Shown: positions 15,320 to 23,823 of the stretch, one piece after another
Layout: each line of letters starts with the position of its first letter
How positions within the stretch are numbered: the stretch's first letter is position 1
Assembly: GCF_022179225.1 (NCBI RefSeq)
Contig: NZ_BPQL01000117.1
Location: forward strand, 1-45,072
Direction: 5' to 3'
DNA length: 45,072 nucleotides
DNA from: Methylobacterium goesingense
GTDB lineage: Bacteria > Pseudomonadota > Alphaproteobacteria > Rhizobiales > Beijerinckiaceae
Translations under genes and position numbers: made by a program
The notes under the pieces: model-generated
Told to the model about the DNA's origin: nothing
Database searches by the model: none
The model's input: only the letters and a program-made list of their open reading frames with translations

Positions 15320-16249
15320 ATGCGCGCATTCCCGTCACGCCGTGCCTCAACTGCAGGCTCCCTGGCGCTTCTCCTCTGCCTGACTGCCCTCGGTCCCGGC
15401 ACGGCGCAGGCGCAGTTTGCTTACGAGCCCGGCCTGTTCATGCCGCCGCGCGCCGTCGTCTGGCGCCTGAACGAACGCGGGTTCACCGAGGTCACGCGGC
15501 CTCGCTTCGACGGTCAGGCCTACATCGTCGAAGCCTCCAACCCCTACGGTGAGCGGGTGCGGCTGTTCGTCGACGCCCGCGATGGCCGCATTCTCGGGCG
15601 CCAGCGCCTCGACGCGCCGCCCCCCGAGATGCGCGCCCGCGTCGTACGGCGCGCGCCCGGCTATGGCTGGACCGAGGAGGATGAGGCGCCCCGGAGGCCG
15701 ATCCGCGAGGCCGAGCGCATCGTTCCGCCCGCCGACATTCCGTTTCCGCAGACTCAGCCCCGCCGTCCTCCCGCCGATTTCGCCGGGCGGTCCGATCTGG
15801 CCGCGCGGCCTGATCTGGTGCCGCGCGCGGCGACGCCCTCCCGGGCCGAGCCGGCCGACCGAAATCCGATGGGCCTCAATCCGGACGCCCGGACCCCGGA
15901 GGCGCGCCCGAAGTCCGAGACGCCCCGCAAGGTGGTGCGCCTGAATCCGCCGCCGAAGCCCGCGGCCCCCCCGGCGACGCCGGAGGCCCCCAAGCTTTCC
16001 GACGTGCCCGCAGTCGCCCCTTCTCCCGAGGCGAAGCCCGGGGCAGCCAGTGCTGCGGCGCCGCCGCCCCAGGCGATGACGCCGGCCACGTCCGGCACGA
16101 CTACGACGCCGGCCGCCGTGCAGCCACCGCCGGATAAGGCGGCCCAGAACTGGAAGGACGTACCGGCGGACGCCAAGCGTCCCGTCCGGGTGATCGGCGG
16201 CGCCACGATCGTGCCCGGCACGACCGCGAAGGACGCCGACAAGGACTGA
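15320..16249 (+). CDS. Secreted proline-rich protein with PepSY-like segment
   Basis: A 309-residue protein. From the ATG at 15320 (AGGA five bases upstream) it starts with a clear Sec signal peptide: basic MRAFPSRR, a hydrophobic LALLLCLTAL core and a probable cut after AQA. An ATG at 15296 would add 8 residues and has no ribosome-binding site. Residues about 45-90 contain EASNPYGERVRLFVDARDGR, resembling PepSY-type repeats of periplasmic proteins. From about 110 to the end the chain is rich in proline and alanine with no recognisable fold, as expected for a periplasmic spacer or wall-spanning tail. It converges with fdsD and ends before a terminator. I do not recognise a specific function. 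Confidence 0.78.
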   Translation: MRAFPSRRASTAGSLALLLCLTALGPGTAQAQFAYEPGLFMPPRAVVWRLNERGFTEVTRPRFDGQAYIVEASNPYGERVRLFVDARDGRILGRQRLDAPPPEMRARVVRRAPGYGWTEEDEAPRRPIREAERIVPPADIPFPQTQPRRPPADFAGRSDLAARPDLVPRAATPSRAEPADRNPMGLNPDARTPEARPKSETPRKVVRLNPPPKPAAPPATPEAPKLSDVPAVAPSPEAKPGAASAAAPPPQAMTPATSGTTTTPAAVQPPPDKAAQNWKDVPADAKRPVRVIGGATIVPGTTAKDADKD

Positions 16250-16274
16250 ACGTCCGACGCTTGAATGGATCGAA

Positions 16275-16313
16275 GGCCCGCGCGGACCACCGAGCGGGCC
16301 CTCGGTCTTTTTT
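16275..16313 (+). terminator. Intrinsic terminator after the secreted-protein gene
   Basis: Two overlapping hairpins are possible: GGCCCGC (16275-16281) with GCGGGCC (16294-16300), or ACCGAG (16289-16294) with CTCGGT (16301-16306). The second is followed directly by a run of six T (16308-16313), so it fits a plus-strand intrinsic terminator 40 bases after the stop at 16249. Confidence 0.72.
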
Positions 16314-16329
16314 AGCCCGAGCCGATGCC

Positions 16330-16671
16330 TCAGCCGGCGTCGCTGGCGCCGGCGCCCTGCAGGTGCGGGTCGCGCGTGCCGGCACGAACGGGGCTGTCGG
16401 CCTGTGGTGCATCCTGGACAGCCCGGAGCGCGAGGGGATCGAGACCGCTCACCGGGTTCGGGCCATAGGCCTCCAGGGCGGCGCGCATCTTCGGTGTCCA
16501 GAACGCGACGATGTGCTTGTGAATGCCGGCCACAGCTTCCTCTTCCGGATAGGAGCGGAAAAAGGTGGCGATCTGGTTGGCCATGCGAACCAGCTTCTCG
16601 TCGGACGTCAGGGCGCTCATGGATTCGAATATCTCTTTGGCGGGGACGGGTCTCGCGCGGGGGCTAGGCAT
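16330..16671 (-). CDS. fdsD: NAD-dependent formate dehydrogenase delta subunit
   Basis: A 113-residue protein whose core, LVRMANQIATFFRSYPEEEA followed by VAGIHKHIVAFWTPKMR, is the FdsD signature. The delta subunit is a small accessory part of the FdsABG formate dehydrogenase, associated with stability or cofactor insertion. The ATG at 16671 overlaps the fdhD stop by 8 bases, suggesting coupled translation. An internal ATG at 16620 would give a chain closer to the usual family length and is a real alternative. The C-terminal 40 residues beyond the conserved core are unusual and not recognised. It is the last gene of the fds operon. Confidence 0.88.
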   Translation of the reverse strand: MPSPRARPVPAKEIFESMSALTSDEKLVRMANQIATFFRSYPEEEAVAGIHKHIVAFWTPKMRAALEAYGPNPVSGLDPLALRAVQDAPQADSPVRAGTRDPHLQGAGASDAG

Positions 16672-17533
16672 GCGCCGGTAGATCGAGACGTTCGCGGCCG
16701 GTGAAGACCGTGAGGGTATCCGAGCGGGCGATGGCGCAGAGCGTCATGCCGTGCAGGCGAGCCCGGTCGATGGCGAGCGAGGTCGGGGCCGAGATTGCCA
16801 CCAGCACCGTGGCGCCGAGGCTCGCGGCCTTCTCGACCATCTCGAACGAGCAGCGACTGGTGATGACGACGAAGCCGTCCGCCGGGTCGGTGCCGCGCCG
16901 GATCAGGGCGCCGATCAGCTTGTCGAGGCCATTATGGCGCCCGACATCCTCGCGCAGCGCCACCAGGCTCCCGTCGAGGTCCGCCCAGGCCGCGGCATGG
17001 ACCGCTCGGGTCTCGGCATTCAGGACCTGTGCGTCGCCCATGGCGAGTAATGCCCGCTGGATCGCCGCGATGGTGACCCGCTTCGCCCCGTGCAGGGGCG
17101 CCTCCGCCTTCGGCAAGGCGGCGAGATCGTCGATCCCACAGACCCCGCAGCCGGTGCGGCCCGACATGGCCCGCTTACGCGCCAGGTGCTCGCGCAGACG
17201 TCCGGGCACGAGGTCGACGAGGAGGCGCATACCCCCCTCCGCCGCGTCCGCCTCGACCTCGACCGAACGGATCTCGTCGGCCGAGGCGACGATGCCCTCC
17301 GTCAGGCTGAAACCGTACGCGAAGTCCACGAGGTCGGCCGGCGTCGTCATCATCACCGCGTAGGGCACGGTGCCGTAGACGAGGTTGACCGGCATCTCGA
17401 CGGCCAGGGGGCGTGTACCGTCCCGGGGCTGCGGATCATCGTAGGCGACGACCAGGGTGGGGACGCGCCGGGCGGTTTCGACCGTCGCGTCTCCTGTTTC
17501 TGCCGTCAGGCTGTCTTGATCATTCGGCCGCAT
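16664..17533 (-). CDS. fdhD: Formate dehydrogenase accessory sulfurtransferase FdhD
   Basis: FdhD carries sulfur from a cysteine desulfurase to the molybdenum cofactor, forming the sulfido ligand that formate dehydrogenases need. The 289-residue protein has the catalytic C129-x2-C132 in SGRTGCGVCG and family motifs such as YGFSLTEGI and REDVGRHNGLDKLIGAL. The ATG at 17533 lies inside the end of fdsA (14-base overlap), and its stop overlaps the start of fdsD. It corresponds to fdsC of fds operons and probably serves this enzyme; it may also serve Fdh4A. Confidence 0.95.
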   Translation of the reverse strand: MRPNDQDSLTAETGDATVETARRVPTLVVAYDDPQPRDGTRPLAVEMPVNLVYGTVPYAVMMTTPADLVDFAYGFSLTEGIVASADEIRSVEVEADAAEGGMRLLVDLVPGRLREHLARKRAMSGRTGCGVCGIDDLAALPKAEAPLHGAKRVTIAAIQRALLAMGDAQVLNAETRAVHAAAWADLDGSLVALREDVGRHNGLDKLIGALIRRGTDPADGFVVITSRCSFEMVEKAASLGATVLVAISAPTSLAIDRARLHGMTLCAIARSDTLTVFTGRERLDLPAHA

Positions 17534-20381
17534 TCAGCTGGGTCGCAATCCGGGTCAACGAGAAATCCTCCTCGAAGAACCGCGCCTGCCAGTCGGAGGG
17601 GCGGTTCGTCCGCCGGACCTGCACCGCCGTGACCTTGTACTCGGGGCAGTTGGTGGCCCAATCCGAGTAGTCGGTGGTGATCACGTTGGCGCCGGTCTTG
17701 GCGTGGTGGAAGGTCGTATACACCACGCCGGGCTGCATGCGCTCGGACACGATGGCCTTCAGGGCGATGTCGCCCGAGCGGCTCTCCAGGGCGACGAGAT
17801 CGCCGTCCACGATACCGCGTACCTCGGCGTCGAAGGGGTGGATCTCCAGCACGTCCTCCTCGTGCCAGCGCGAGTTCTCCGTGCGGCGGGTCTGCGCGCC
17901 GACATTGTACTGCGACAGGATGCGGCCGGTGGTGAGGATGAGCGGGAAGCGCGGGCCGGTGCGCTCCTCGGTGGGCACGTACTCGGTGATCATGAACTTG
18001 CCGAGGCCCCGCACGAAGCGGTCCACGTGCATCATCGGGGTACCGCGTGGCGCAGCCTCGTTGCACGGCCACTGGATCGAGCCGAGTTCGTCGAGCTTGG
18101 CGAAGCTGACGCCCGCGAAGCTCGGGGTCAGGGACGCGATCTCGTCCATGATCTCGCTGGGGTGGCTGTAGTTCATCGGATAACCGAGGGCGTTCGAGAG
18201 CAGCATCGTGCCCTCCCAGTCGCCGACGCCGGAAAGCGGCGGCATCACCTTGCGCACGCGGGAGATGCGGCGCTCAGCGTTGGTGAAGGTGCCGTCCTTC
18301 TCCAGGAACGACGCGCCCGGCAGGAAGACGTGGGCGTACTTCGCGGTCTCGTTGAGGAAGATGTCCTGGATGACGATGCATTCCATCGCCATCAGGCCGG
18401 CGGTGACGTGGTGCGTGTCCGGGTCGGACTGGGCGATGTCCTCGCCCTGGATGTACATGCCCTTGAAGGCGCCATCGACGGCTTCGTCCAGCATGTTGGT
18501 GATGCGCAGGCCCGGATGCTGGTCGAGGGAGACGCCCCAGAGCGATTCGAAGGTCTCGCGGGTGGCGTCGTCCGAGACGTGGCGGTAGCCCGGCAGCTCG
18601 TGCGGGAACGAGCCCATGTCGCAGGAGCCCTGGACGTTGTTCTGACCACGCAGCGGGTTCACGCCGGCGCCCAGCATGCCGATGTTGCCCGTGGCCATGG
18701 CGATGTTGGCCATGCCCATGACCATGGTCGAGCCCTGGCTGTGCTCGGTGACGCCGAGACCGTAATAGATGCCGGCGGCGCCACCCTTGGCATAGAGACG
18801 CGCGGCGGCGCGAAGCTCGAGCGGATCGATGCCCGTATAGGTCGCCTGTGCCTCGGGGGAGTGGCGCTCGTCGGCCACGAAGCGGGCCCAGGCCTCGAAG
18901 TCACCGAGGTCGCAGCGCTCGCGCACGTACGCCTCGTCGACGAGACCTTCGGTGACGATGACGTGCGCCATCGAGTTGATGAAGGCGACGTTCGAGCCGG
19001 GCTTCAGCGGCAGGTGGTGATCGGCCTTGATGTGGGGCGACTTCACGAGGTCGATCTTGCGCGGATCGGCGACGATGAGTTTGGCGCCCTCGCGCAGGCG
19101 CTTCTTCATGCGCGAGGCGAAGACCGGGTGGCCATCGGTGGGGTTGGCGCCGATGACCAGGATCACGTCGGAATGCGCCACGGAGGCGAAGTCCTGCGTG
19201 CCGGCCGAAGTACCGAGCGTCGACATCAGGCCGTAGCCGGTGGGCGAATGGCAGACGCGGGCGCAGGTGTCGACGTTGTTGTTGCCGAAAGCCGCGCGCA
19301 CCAGCTTCTGGACGAGGTAGGCCTCCTCGTTGGTGCAGCGGGACGAGGTGATCCCGCCGACGGAATCCTTGCCGTACTTCGCCTGGATGCGCTTGAACTC
19401 GCTGGCCGCCCGATCGATGGCCACCTCCCACGAGACTTCCTGCCAGGGGTCCGTGATCTTGTCGCGGATCATCGGCTTGGTGATGCGGTCCTTGTGGGTG
19501 GCGTAGCCGTAGGCGAAGCGGCCCTTCACGCAGGAATGGCCCTCGTTCGCTTTGCCGCCCTTGTAGGGGACCATGCGGACGATGCGGGTGCCCTGCATCT
19601 CGGCCTTGAACGAGCAGCCGACGCCGCAATAGGCGCAGGTGGTGATCTCGGAATGGTCCGGCTGGCCGTGCTCGATGATCGACTTTTCCTGAAGCGTCGC
19701 GGTCGGGCATGCCTGCACGCAGGCACCACAGGAGACGCATTCCGAGTTCATGAAGTCTGTTGGCCCGGCGGCCACGCGGCTGTCGAAGCCGCGCCCCGAG
19801 ATCGTCAGCGCGAAGGTGCCCTGCGTCTCCTCGCAGGCGCGCACGCAACGGTTGCAGACGATGCACTTCGAGGGATCGTAGGTGAAGTACGGGTTCGAGG
19901 TGTCCTTGGGCAGGTACTGCTCGGAAGTCGGCTTGACGTGGTTGGCCCCGTCGTAACCGTAGCGCACATCGCGCAGGCCCACCGCGCCGGCCATGTCCTG
20001 CAATTCGCAGTCGCCGTTGGCGGCGCAGGTCAGGCAGTCGAGGGGGTGGTCGGAGATGTAGAGCTCCATCACGCCCTTGCGGAGCTTGGCGAGCTTGTCC
20101 GTCTGGGTCGAGACCACCATCCCGTTCTCGGCCGGCGTGGTGCAGGAGGCGGGCGTACCGCGCCGGCCCTCGATCTCCACGAGGCAGAGGCGGCAGGAGC
20201 CAAAGGCTTCGAGCGAGTCGGTGGCGCAGAGCTTGGGAATCGCGGTGCCGGCATGCATGGCGGCCGCCATCACGGAGGTGCCGGCCGGGACGGTGACGCT
20301 CATGCCGTCGATGGTGAGCGTGACGGTCTGCTCGCTCAACCGGATGGGGGTGCCGTAGTCGATCTCTTTGATGAGGGCCAT
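17520..20381 (-). CDS. fdsA: NAD-dependent formate dehydrogenase alpha subunit
   Basis: The 953-residue catalytic subunit. It begins with a [2Fe-2S] ferredoxin-like domain (C52, C63, C66, C80). Next come a His-Cys [4Fe-4S] site (HPLDCLTCAANGDCELQD, 112-129) and a double cluster domain (CIVCNRCVRAC and CVSCGACVQAC, about 173-225). A further cluster (CAYCGVGC) opens the molybdopterin domain. DTCARVCHSPTGYGL carries the presumed molybdenum-ligand C377 with H378. The layout and length match the Rhodobacter/Cupriavidus FdsA type, equivalent to M. extorquens FDH2 alpha. It oxidises formate to CO2 in the cytoplasm and passes electrons to FdsB. The gene starts 13 bases after fdsB and overlaps fdhD by 14. 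Confidence 0.97.
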   Translation of the reverse strand: MALIKEIDYGTPIRLSEQTVTLTIDGMSVTVPAGTSVMAAAMHAGTAIPKLCATDSLEAFGSCRLCLVEIEGRRGTPASCTTPAENGMVVSTQTDKLAKLRKGVMELYISDHPLDCLTCAANGDCELQDMAGAVGLRDVRYGYDGANHVKPTSEQYLPKDTSNPYFTYDPSKCIVCNRCVRACEETQGTFALTISGRGFDSRVAAGPTDFMNSECVSCGACVQACPTATLQEKSIIEHGQPDHSEITTCAYCGVGCSFKAEMQGTRIVRMVPYKGGKANEGHSCVKGRFAYGYATHKDRITKPMIRDKITDPWQEVSWEVAIDRAASEFKRIQAKYGKDSVGGITSSRCTNEEAYLVQKLVRAAFGNNNVDTCARVCHSPTGYGLMSTLGTSAGTQDFASVAHSDVILVIGANPTDGHPVFASRMKKRLREGAKLIVADPRKIDLVKSPHIKADHHLPLKPGSNVAFINSMAHVIVTEGLVDEAYVRERCDLGDFEAWARFVADERHSPEAQATYTGIDPLELRAAARLYAKGGAAGIYYGLGVTEHSQGSTMVMGMANIAMATGNIGMLGAGVNPLRGQNNVQGSCDMGSFPHELPGYRHVSDDATRETFESLWGVSLDQHPGLRITNMLDEAVDGAFKGMYIQGEDIAQSDPDTHHVTAGLMAMECIVIQDIFLNETAKYAHVFLPGASFLEKDGTFTNAERRISRVRKVMPPLSGVGDWEGTMLLSNALGYPMNYSHPSEIMDEIASLTPSFAGVSFAKLDELGSIQWPCNEAAPRGTPMMHVDRFVRGLGKFMITEYVPTEERTGPRFPLILTTGRILSQYNVGAQTRRTENSRWHEEDVLEIHPFDAEVRGIVDGDLVALESRSGDIALKAIVSERMQPGVVYTTFHHAKTGANVITTDYSDWATNCPEYKVTAVQVRRTNRPSDWQARFFEEDFSLTRIATQLNAAE

Positions 20382-20394
20382 GGATCGCGCCTCC

Positions 20395-21954
20395 TTACTC
20401 GGCCGCGACGGACATCGGCCCGCGCTGCTGGAAATCCTCGGGGAAGTGGGTGATCGCGCTCATCACGGGCATCGGCGTCAGGCCGCCCATCGCGCAGAGC
20501 GAGCCGTCCGTCATCACGTCGCAGAGGTCTGCGACGACGGCCAGGTTCTCGGTGGGGCGGATACCCGCGATGACCTTGTCCATGGTCTCGACGCCGCGGG
20601 TCGCGCCGATGCGGCAAGGTGTGCACTTGCCGCAGGATTCCACGGCGCAGAACTCGAAGGCGAAGCGGGCCTGCTTGGCCATATCCACGGTGTCGTCGAA
20701 CACCACGATGCCGCCGTGGCCGACGAGGCCCTTGTTGGCCGCCATCGCCTCGTAATCGAGCGGCGTATCGAGGAGGTGGTCGGGAAAATAGGCGCCGAGC
20801 GGGCCGCCGACCTGTACCGCGCGCACCGGACGCCCGCTCTGCGTGCCGCCACCGAAATCCTCGATGATCTCGCGCAGCGTGATGCCGAAGGCGTACTCGA
20901 TCAGGCCGCCGCGCTTGATGTTGCCGGCGAGCTGAATCGCCAGGGTGCCGAGGGAGCGGCCCATACCGTACTCGGCATAGGCCTTGGCGCCGTGCTCCAG
21001 GATGTAGGGCACGGCAGTGAAGGTCATGACGTTGTTGACCAGGGTCGGCTGGCCGAGGAAGCCCTTCAGGGCCGGGATCGGCGGCTTGGCGCGAACGATG
21101 CCGCGACGGCCCTCCAGGCTTTCCAGGAGCGAGGTCTCCTCGCCGCAGATGTAAGCCCCCGCCCCGAGGCGGACCTCGAGATGGAAGGCCTTGCCCGAAC
21201 CCATCACGTCCGGGCCGAGGACGCCGGCCTTGACGCCGTTGGCGATGGCCTCCTTCAGGGTTGCGAAGGCCTGCGGGTATTCCGAGCGCAGGTAGATGTA
21301 GCCGCGCGTGGCGCCCGTCGCGATCCCCGCGATGGTCATGCCCTCGATGAGGTTGAAGGGGTCGCCCTCCATCATCATGCGGTCGGCGAATGTACCGGAA
21401 TCACCCTCGTCGGCGTTGCAGACAACGTATTTCTGCTCAGCCTGAGCGAGCATCACGGTGTTCCACTTGATGCCGGCGGGAAAGCCCGCGCCGCCGCGTC
21501 CGCGCAGACCGGACTCGCGCACCTCCGCGACGATGCCGGCGGCATCCAGCTTCAGTGCGGCCTCGAGGCCCCTGTAGCCGCCATGGGCCCGGTAATCCGC
21601 CACCGAGACCGGATCGACCACGCCGCAGCGCTGGAAGGTCAGCCGATGCTGGCGGGCGAGGTACGGGATCTCTTCCGGGGGGCCGAGGCGCAGGGGATGC
21701 GCGCCGCCCTCGAGGAGGCCCGCATCGAGCAAGCCGTCGACATCGGCCGGCGTCACCGGACCGTAGGCGATGCGGCCTTCCGGCGTCGCGACCTCGATCA
21801 TCGGCTCCAGCCAGAGCATCCCGCGGGAGCCGGTCCGCACGATGGTGACGTCGAGGCCACGGCGCTCGGCGCCTGCGAACAGCGCGCGGGCGACGCGGTT
21901 CGCGCCGAGGCCCAGGGCGACGGCGTCGCGCGGAACGGTGATCGTGATGCTCAC
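20395..21954 (-). CDS. fdsB: NAD-dependent formate dehydrogenase beta subunit (FMN, NADH site)
   Basis: A 519-residue protein. The N-terminal ~100 residues form a thioredoxin-like domain, followed by a NuoF-like domain with the FMN/NADH motifs GLRGRGGAGFPAGIKW and NADEGDSGTFADRMM and the cluster ligands ESCGKCTPCRIGATRG. It reduces NAD with electrons from FdsA. The start is a GTG at 21954 whose four bases GTGA overlap the fdsG stop, a typical coupled junction. Starts further upstream lie within fdsG and are not credible. Confidence 0.96.
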   Translation of the reverse strand: MSITITVPRDAVALGLGANRVARALFAGAERRGLDVTIVRTGSRGMLWLEPMIEVATPEGRIAYGPVTPADVDGLLDAGLLEGGAHPLRLGPPEEIPYLARQHRLTFQRCGVVDPVSVADYRAHGGYRGLEAALKLDAAGIVAEVRESGLRGRGGAGFPAGIKWNTVMLAQAEQKYVVCNADEGDSGTFADRMMMEGDPFNLIEGMTIAGIATGATRGYIYLRSEYPQAFATLKEAIANGVKAGVLGPDVMGSGKAFHLEVRLGAGAYICGEETSLLESLEGRRGIVRAKPPIPALKGFLGQPTLVNNVMTFTAVPYILEHGAKAYAEYGMGRSLGTLAIQLAGNIKRGGLIEYAFGITLREIIEDFGGGTQSGRPVRAVQVGGPLGAYFPDHLLDTPLDYEAMAANKGLVGHGGIVVFDDTVDMAKQARFAFEFCAVESCGKCTPCRIGATRGVETMDKVIAGIRPTENLAVVADLCDVMTDGSLCAMGGLTPMPVMSAITHFPEDFQQRGPMSVAAE

Positions 21955-22424
21955 GACATCTTCTCCGTCAGGGCGGCTTCGAGGGAATCGGCGGTCAGCC
22001 GGGCCAAGGGCTCGTCGTTCACGAGGGCGCCCGGGCCATTCGCGCAGAGGCCGAGACAGTAGACGGGCTCGACGGTGACCTCGCCGTCGGCGGTCGTTCC
22101 GTGCCAGTCGACGCCGAGCCGCGCGAGGATCTGCGCATGCAGGGCGTCCGATCCCATGGCCTGGCATGCTTCGGCGCGGCAAAGCTTGACTTGATGGCGG
22201 CCGGCCGGGGCGCGGCGGAAATCGTGGTAGAAGGTGATGCAGCCGTGGACTTCGGCTCGCGACAGATTGAGTGCGTCCGCGATCAGCGGAACGGCACCCT
22301 CGTCGACGTAGCCGAAGGTATCCTGCAGGGCGTGCAGGATCGGCAGGGTCGCGCCCTCAAGGTGGACGTGTTCGGCGATGATCCCGGCGGCGCGGGGCTC
22401 GCTCCAGGGCTCGTTCGGCACCAT
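21951..22424 (-). CDS. fdsG: NAD-dependent formate dehydrogenase gamma subunit
   Basis: A 157-residue NuoE-like [2Fe-2S] protein. The four cluster cysteines fall in LCRAEACQAMG and YCLGLCANGP, and the N-terminal helical part (LPILHALQDTFGYVDEGAV) is typical of the family. The start ATG at 22424 has AGGA just upstream. It is the first gene of the fdsGBA-fdhD-fdsD operon, and its stop overlaps the start of fdsB. Confidence 0.96.
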   Translation of the reverse strand: MVPNEPWSEPRAAGIIAEHVHLEGATLPILHALQDTFGYVDEGAVPLIADALNLSRAEVHGCITFYHDFRRAPAGRHQVKLCRAEACQAMGSDALHAQILARLGVDWHGTTADGEVTVEPVYCLGLCANGPGALVNDEPLARLTADSLEAALTEKMS

Positions 22425-22591
22425 TGTTCCTACCCAGACTCATCTTGTTCTGGTTCCAGGGTGGGATCTCGGTGCGGGATGATCAATCGTGCAGTTCCGT
22501 CGTCTGACAACGGATTTTTGTCAAACGAGGATTTCGCAACGCAAAAATTGTAAGCGACGCCGTGTTGTTTTGAGGCCGGCTCAAATTTTTC
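22425..22591 (-). promoter_or_regulatory. Candidate fds operon control region
   Basis: 167 bases between the LysR gene and fdsG, locally AT-rich. On the minus strand a TTGACA (22524-22519) could be a -35 element, though no good -10 box follows at 17 bases. Plus-strand bases 22531-22548 (ATTTCGCAACGCAAAAAT) form an imperfect dyad that contains a T-N11-A spacing, a candidate LysR-type box. The assignment rests on position and pattern only. Confidence 0.4.
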
Positions 22592-23500
22592 TCAAAGGAG
22601 GTCGATCATCTCGGCGATCGCCGGCGCCGCGTTGCGCGCTTCCACGATGAGCCCCGCGCAGAGCGGCGTCATCGGTTCGCGCTCCGGAACCACGAGACCG
22701 ACGGAGTGGCTCAGGTCGGGATCGATGATCGGCACCGCGCGGATGCGGTCGTTCAACCGGAAGGTATCGGCGAGCACCGCCGGCATGACGCTGGCCCATT
22801 TGGCCGTGCGCACATGCGTCAGGAGCACGATCATCGAGTTCGATTCGAGGAGCGGCGCGGACTCGGTGCCGGCCTTCAGAAGCTGGCGGTCGATGATGCG
22901 CCGGTTCTGCATGTCGGGCGTCAACAGGCAGAGCGGCAGGCTGGCCACCTCGTCCCAGGTGACGGCGTCCCGGCCCCCGAACACGCCGTCGATGGCCGTC
23001 AGCAGACGGTAGCGCTCCCGATAGAGCGGGACGGCGGTGAGCCGGCCGAGGGGCTCGTTTTCCAGATAAGTGATGCCGGCGTCGATCTCGAGATCGGCGA
23101 TCAGACGTCCGATCTCGCCCGAGGTCGTGGAATGCACGGAGAATCGCACGTTCGGATGCCGGGCGCGGAAGGGTGTGGTCAGGGCGGCGACGATCGGAGT
23201 CGCCGTCGGAATTGCCGCGAGCCGAAGGGTGCCGGAGAGGCCGCGCCGGAGGCTCGACACTTCCTCGCGCATGGCGCGGGCGTCTCCGACGATACGGCGC
23301 GCCCATTCCAGAACCCGCTCCCCCTCAGGCGTGAAGCCTTGGAATCGGGAGCCGCGCTGGACGAGGAGGACGCCAAGCCGTTCCTCGAGCTGTTTGACAC
23401 CCGCCGATAGGGTCTGCTGCGAGACGTTGCAGGCCTGGGCCGCGCGCCCGAAATGGCGTTCGCGGGCCAGCGCCAGGATGAATTCCAGTCGATCGATCAC
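22592..23500 (-). CDS. LysR-family regulator, probable FdsR
   Basis: A 302-residue LysR-type protein. The winged helix-turn-helix (about 1-60) reads RHFGRAAQACNVSQQTLSAG, and residues about 90-295 form the periplasmic-binding-like effector domain. It ends 167 bases before fdsG on the same strand, where LysR regulators (FdsR) sit beside formate dehydrogenase operons in other Proteobacteria. Control of fds, with formate or molybdate status as the signal, is therefore likely but inferred. The same orientation means read-through from lysR into fds is possible. A 15-base palindrome 46 bases upstream of its start may serve autoregulation. Confidence 0.88.
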   Translation of the reverse strand: MIDRLEFILALARERHFGRAAQACNVSQQTLSAGVKQLEERLGVLLVQRGSRFQGFTPEGERVLEWARRIVGDARAMREEVSSLRRGLSGTLRLAAIPTATPIVAALTTPFRARHPNVRFSVHSTTSGEIGRLIADLEIDAGITYLENEPLGRLTAVPLYRERYRLLTAIDGVFGGRDAVTWDEVASLPLCLLTPDMQNRRIIDRQLLKAGTESAPLLESNSMIVLLTHVRTAKWASVMPAVLADTFRLNDRIRAVPIIDPDLSHSVGLVVPEREPMTPLCAGLIVEARNAAPAIAEMIDLL

Positions 23501-23823
23501 GCGCGGACCTCGGCTTGGCGGTGCATTCCGGTATCGCGCCCCATTGGTATTCTAAATACCTGTGGATGTATGAATGCGGCCTGCCACCCTTCGATAGTCG
23601 GTCGACGGCGCGAGTCGAGACCGCCACGGTGCATCAAGCTGCATGATGCGACGCTGTTGCGGTTGCGCACCCTTCGGCCATGTGGTCTGAAGCGCCAATC
23701 GGCCAGACGTGGGTTCATACCCGCGAACGGCGCGCGGTCCGCGAAATGCACTTGCGAATTCGTTCAAAGCCAGCAAGACGCGCGGCATCGCCGATTACAA
23801 TCACGGGGAGCCAAGAGAGGCAC
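23501..23823. other. Divergent region between the LysR gene and ctaC
   Basis: About 320 bases with promoters expected in both directions. It contains the palindrome at 23546-23560 and the ribosome site for ctaC (GAGAGG before 23824). No gene is supported here. Confidence 0.5.
23546..23560. promoter_or_regulatory. Palindrome upstream of the LysR gene
   Basis: GGTATT-CTA-AATACC is a perfect 6-bp dyad with a 3-base centre, 46 bases before the LysR start. LysR proteins usually bind such dyads to repress their own gene. The assignment is by position only. Confidence 0.42.

Noticed and set aside
17703..20453. A long open frame antisense to the fdsA gene
   Set aside because: High G+C at third codon positions keeps antisense frames open. 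The opposite strand encodes an unmistakable FdsA, and the antisense translation is low-complexity with no family motif.
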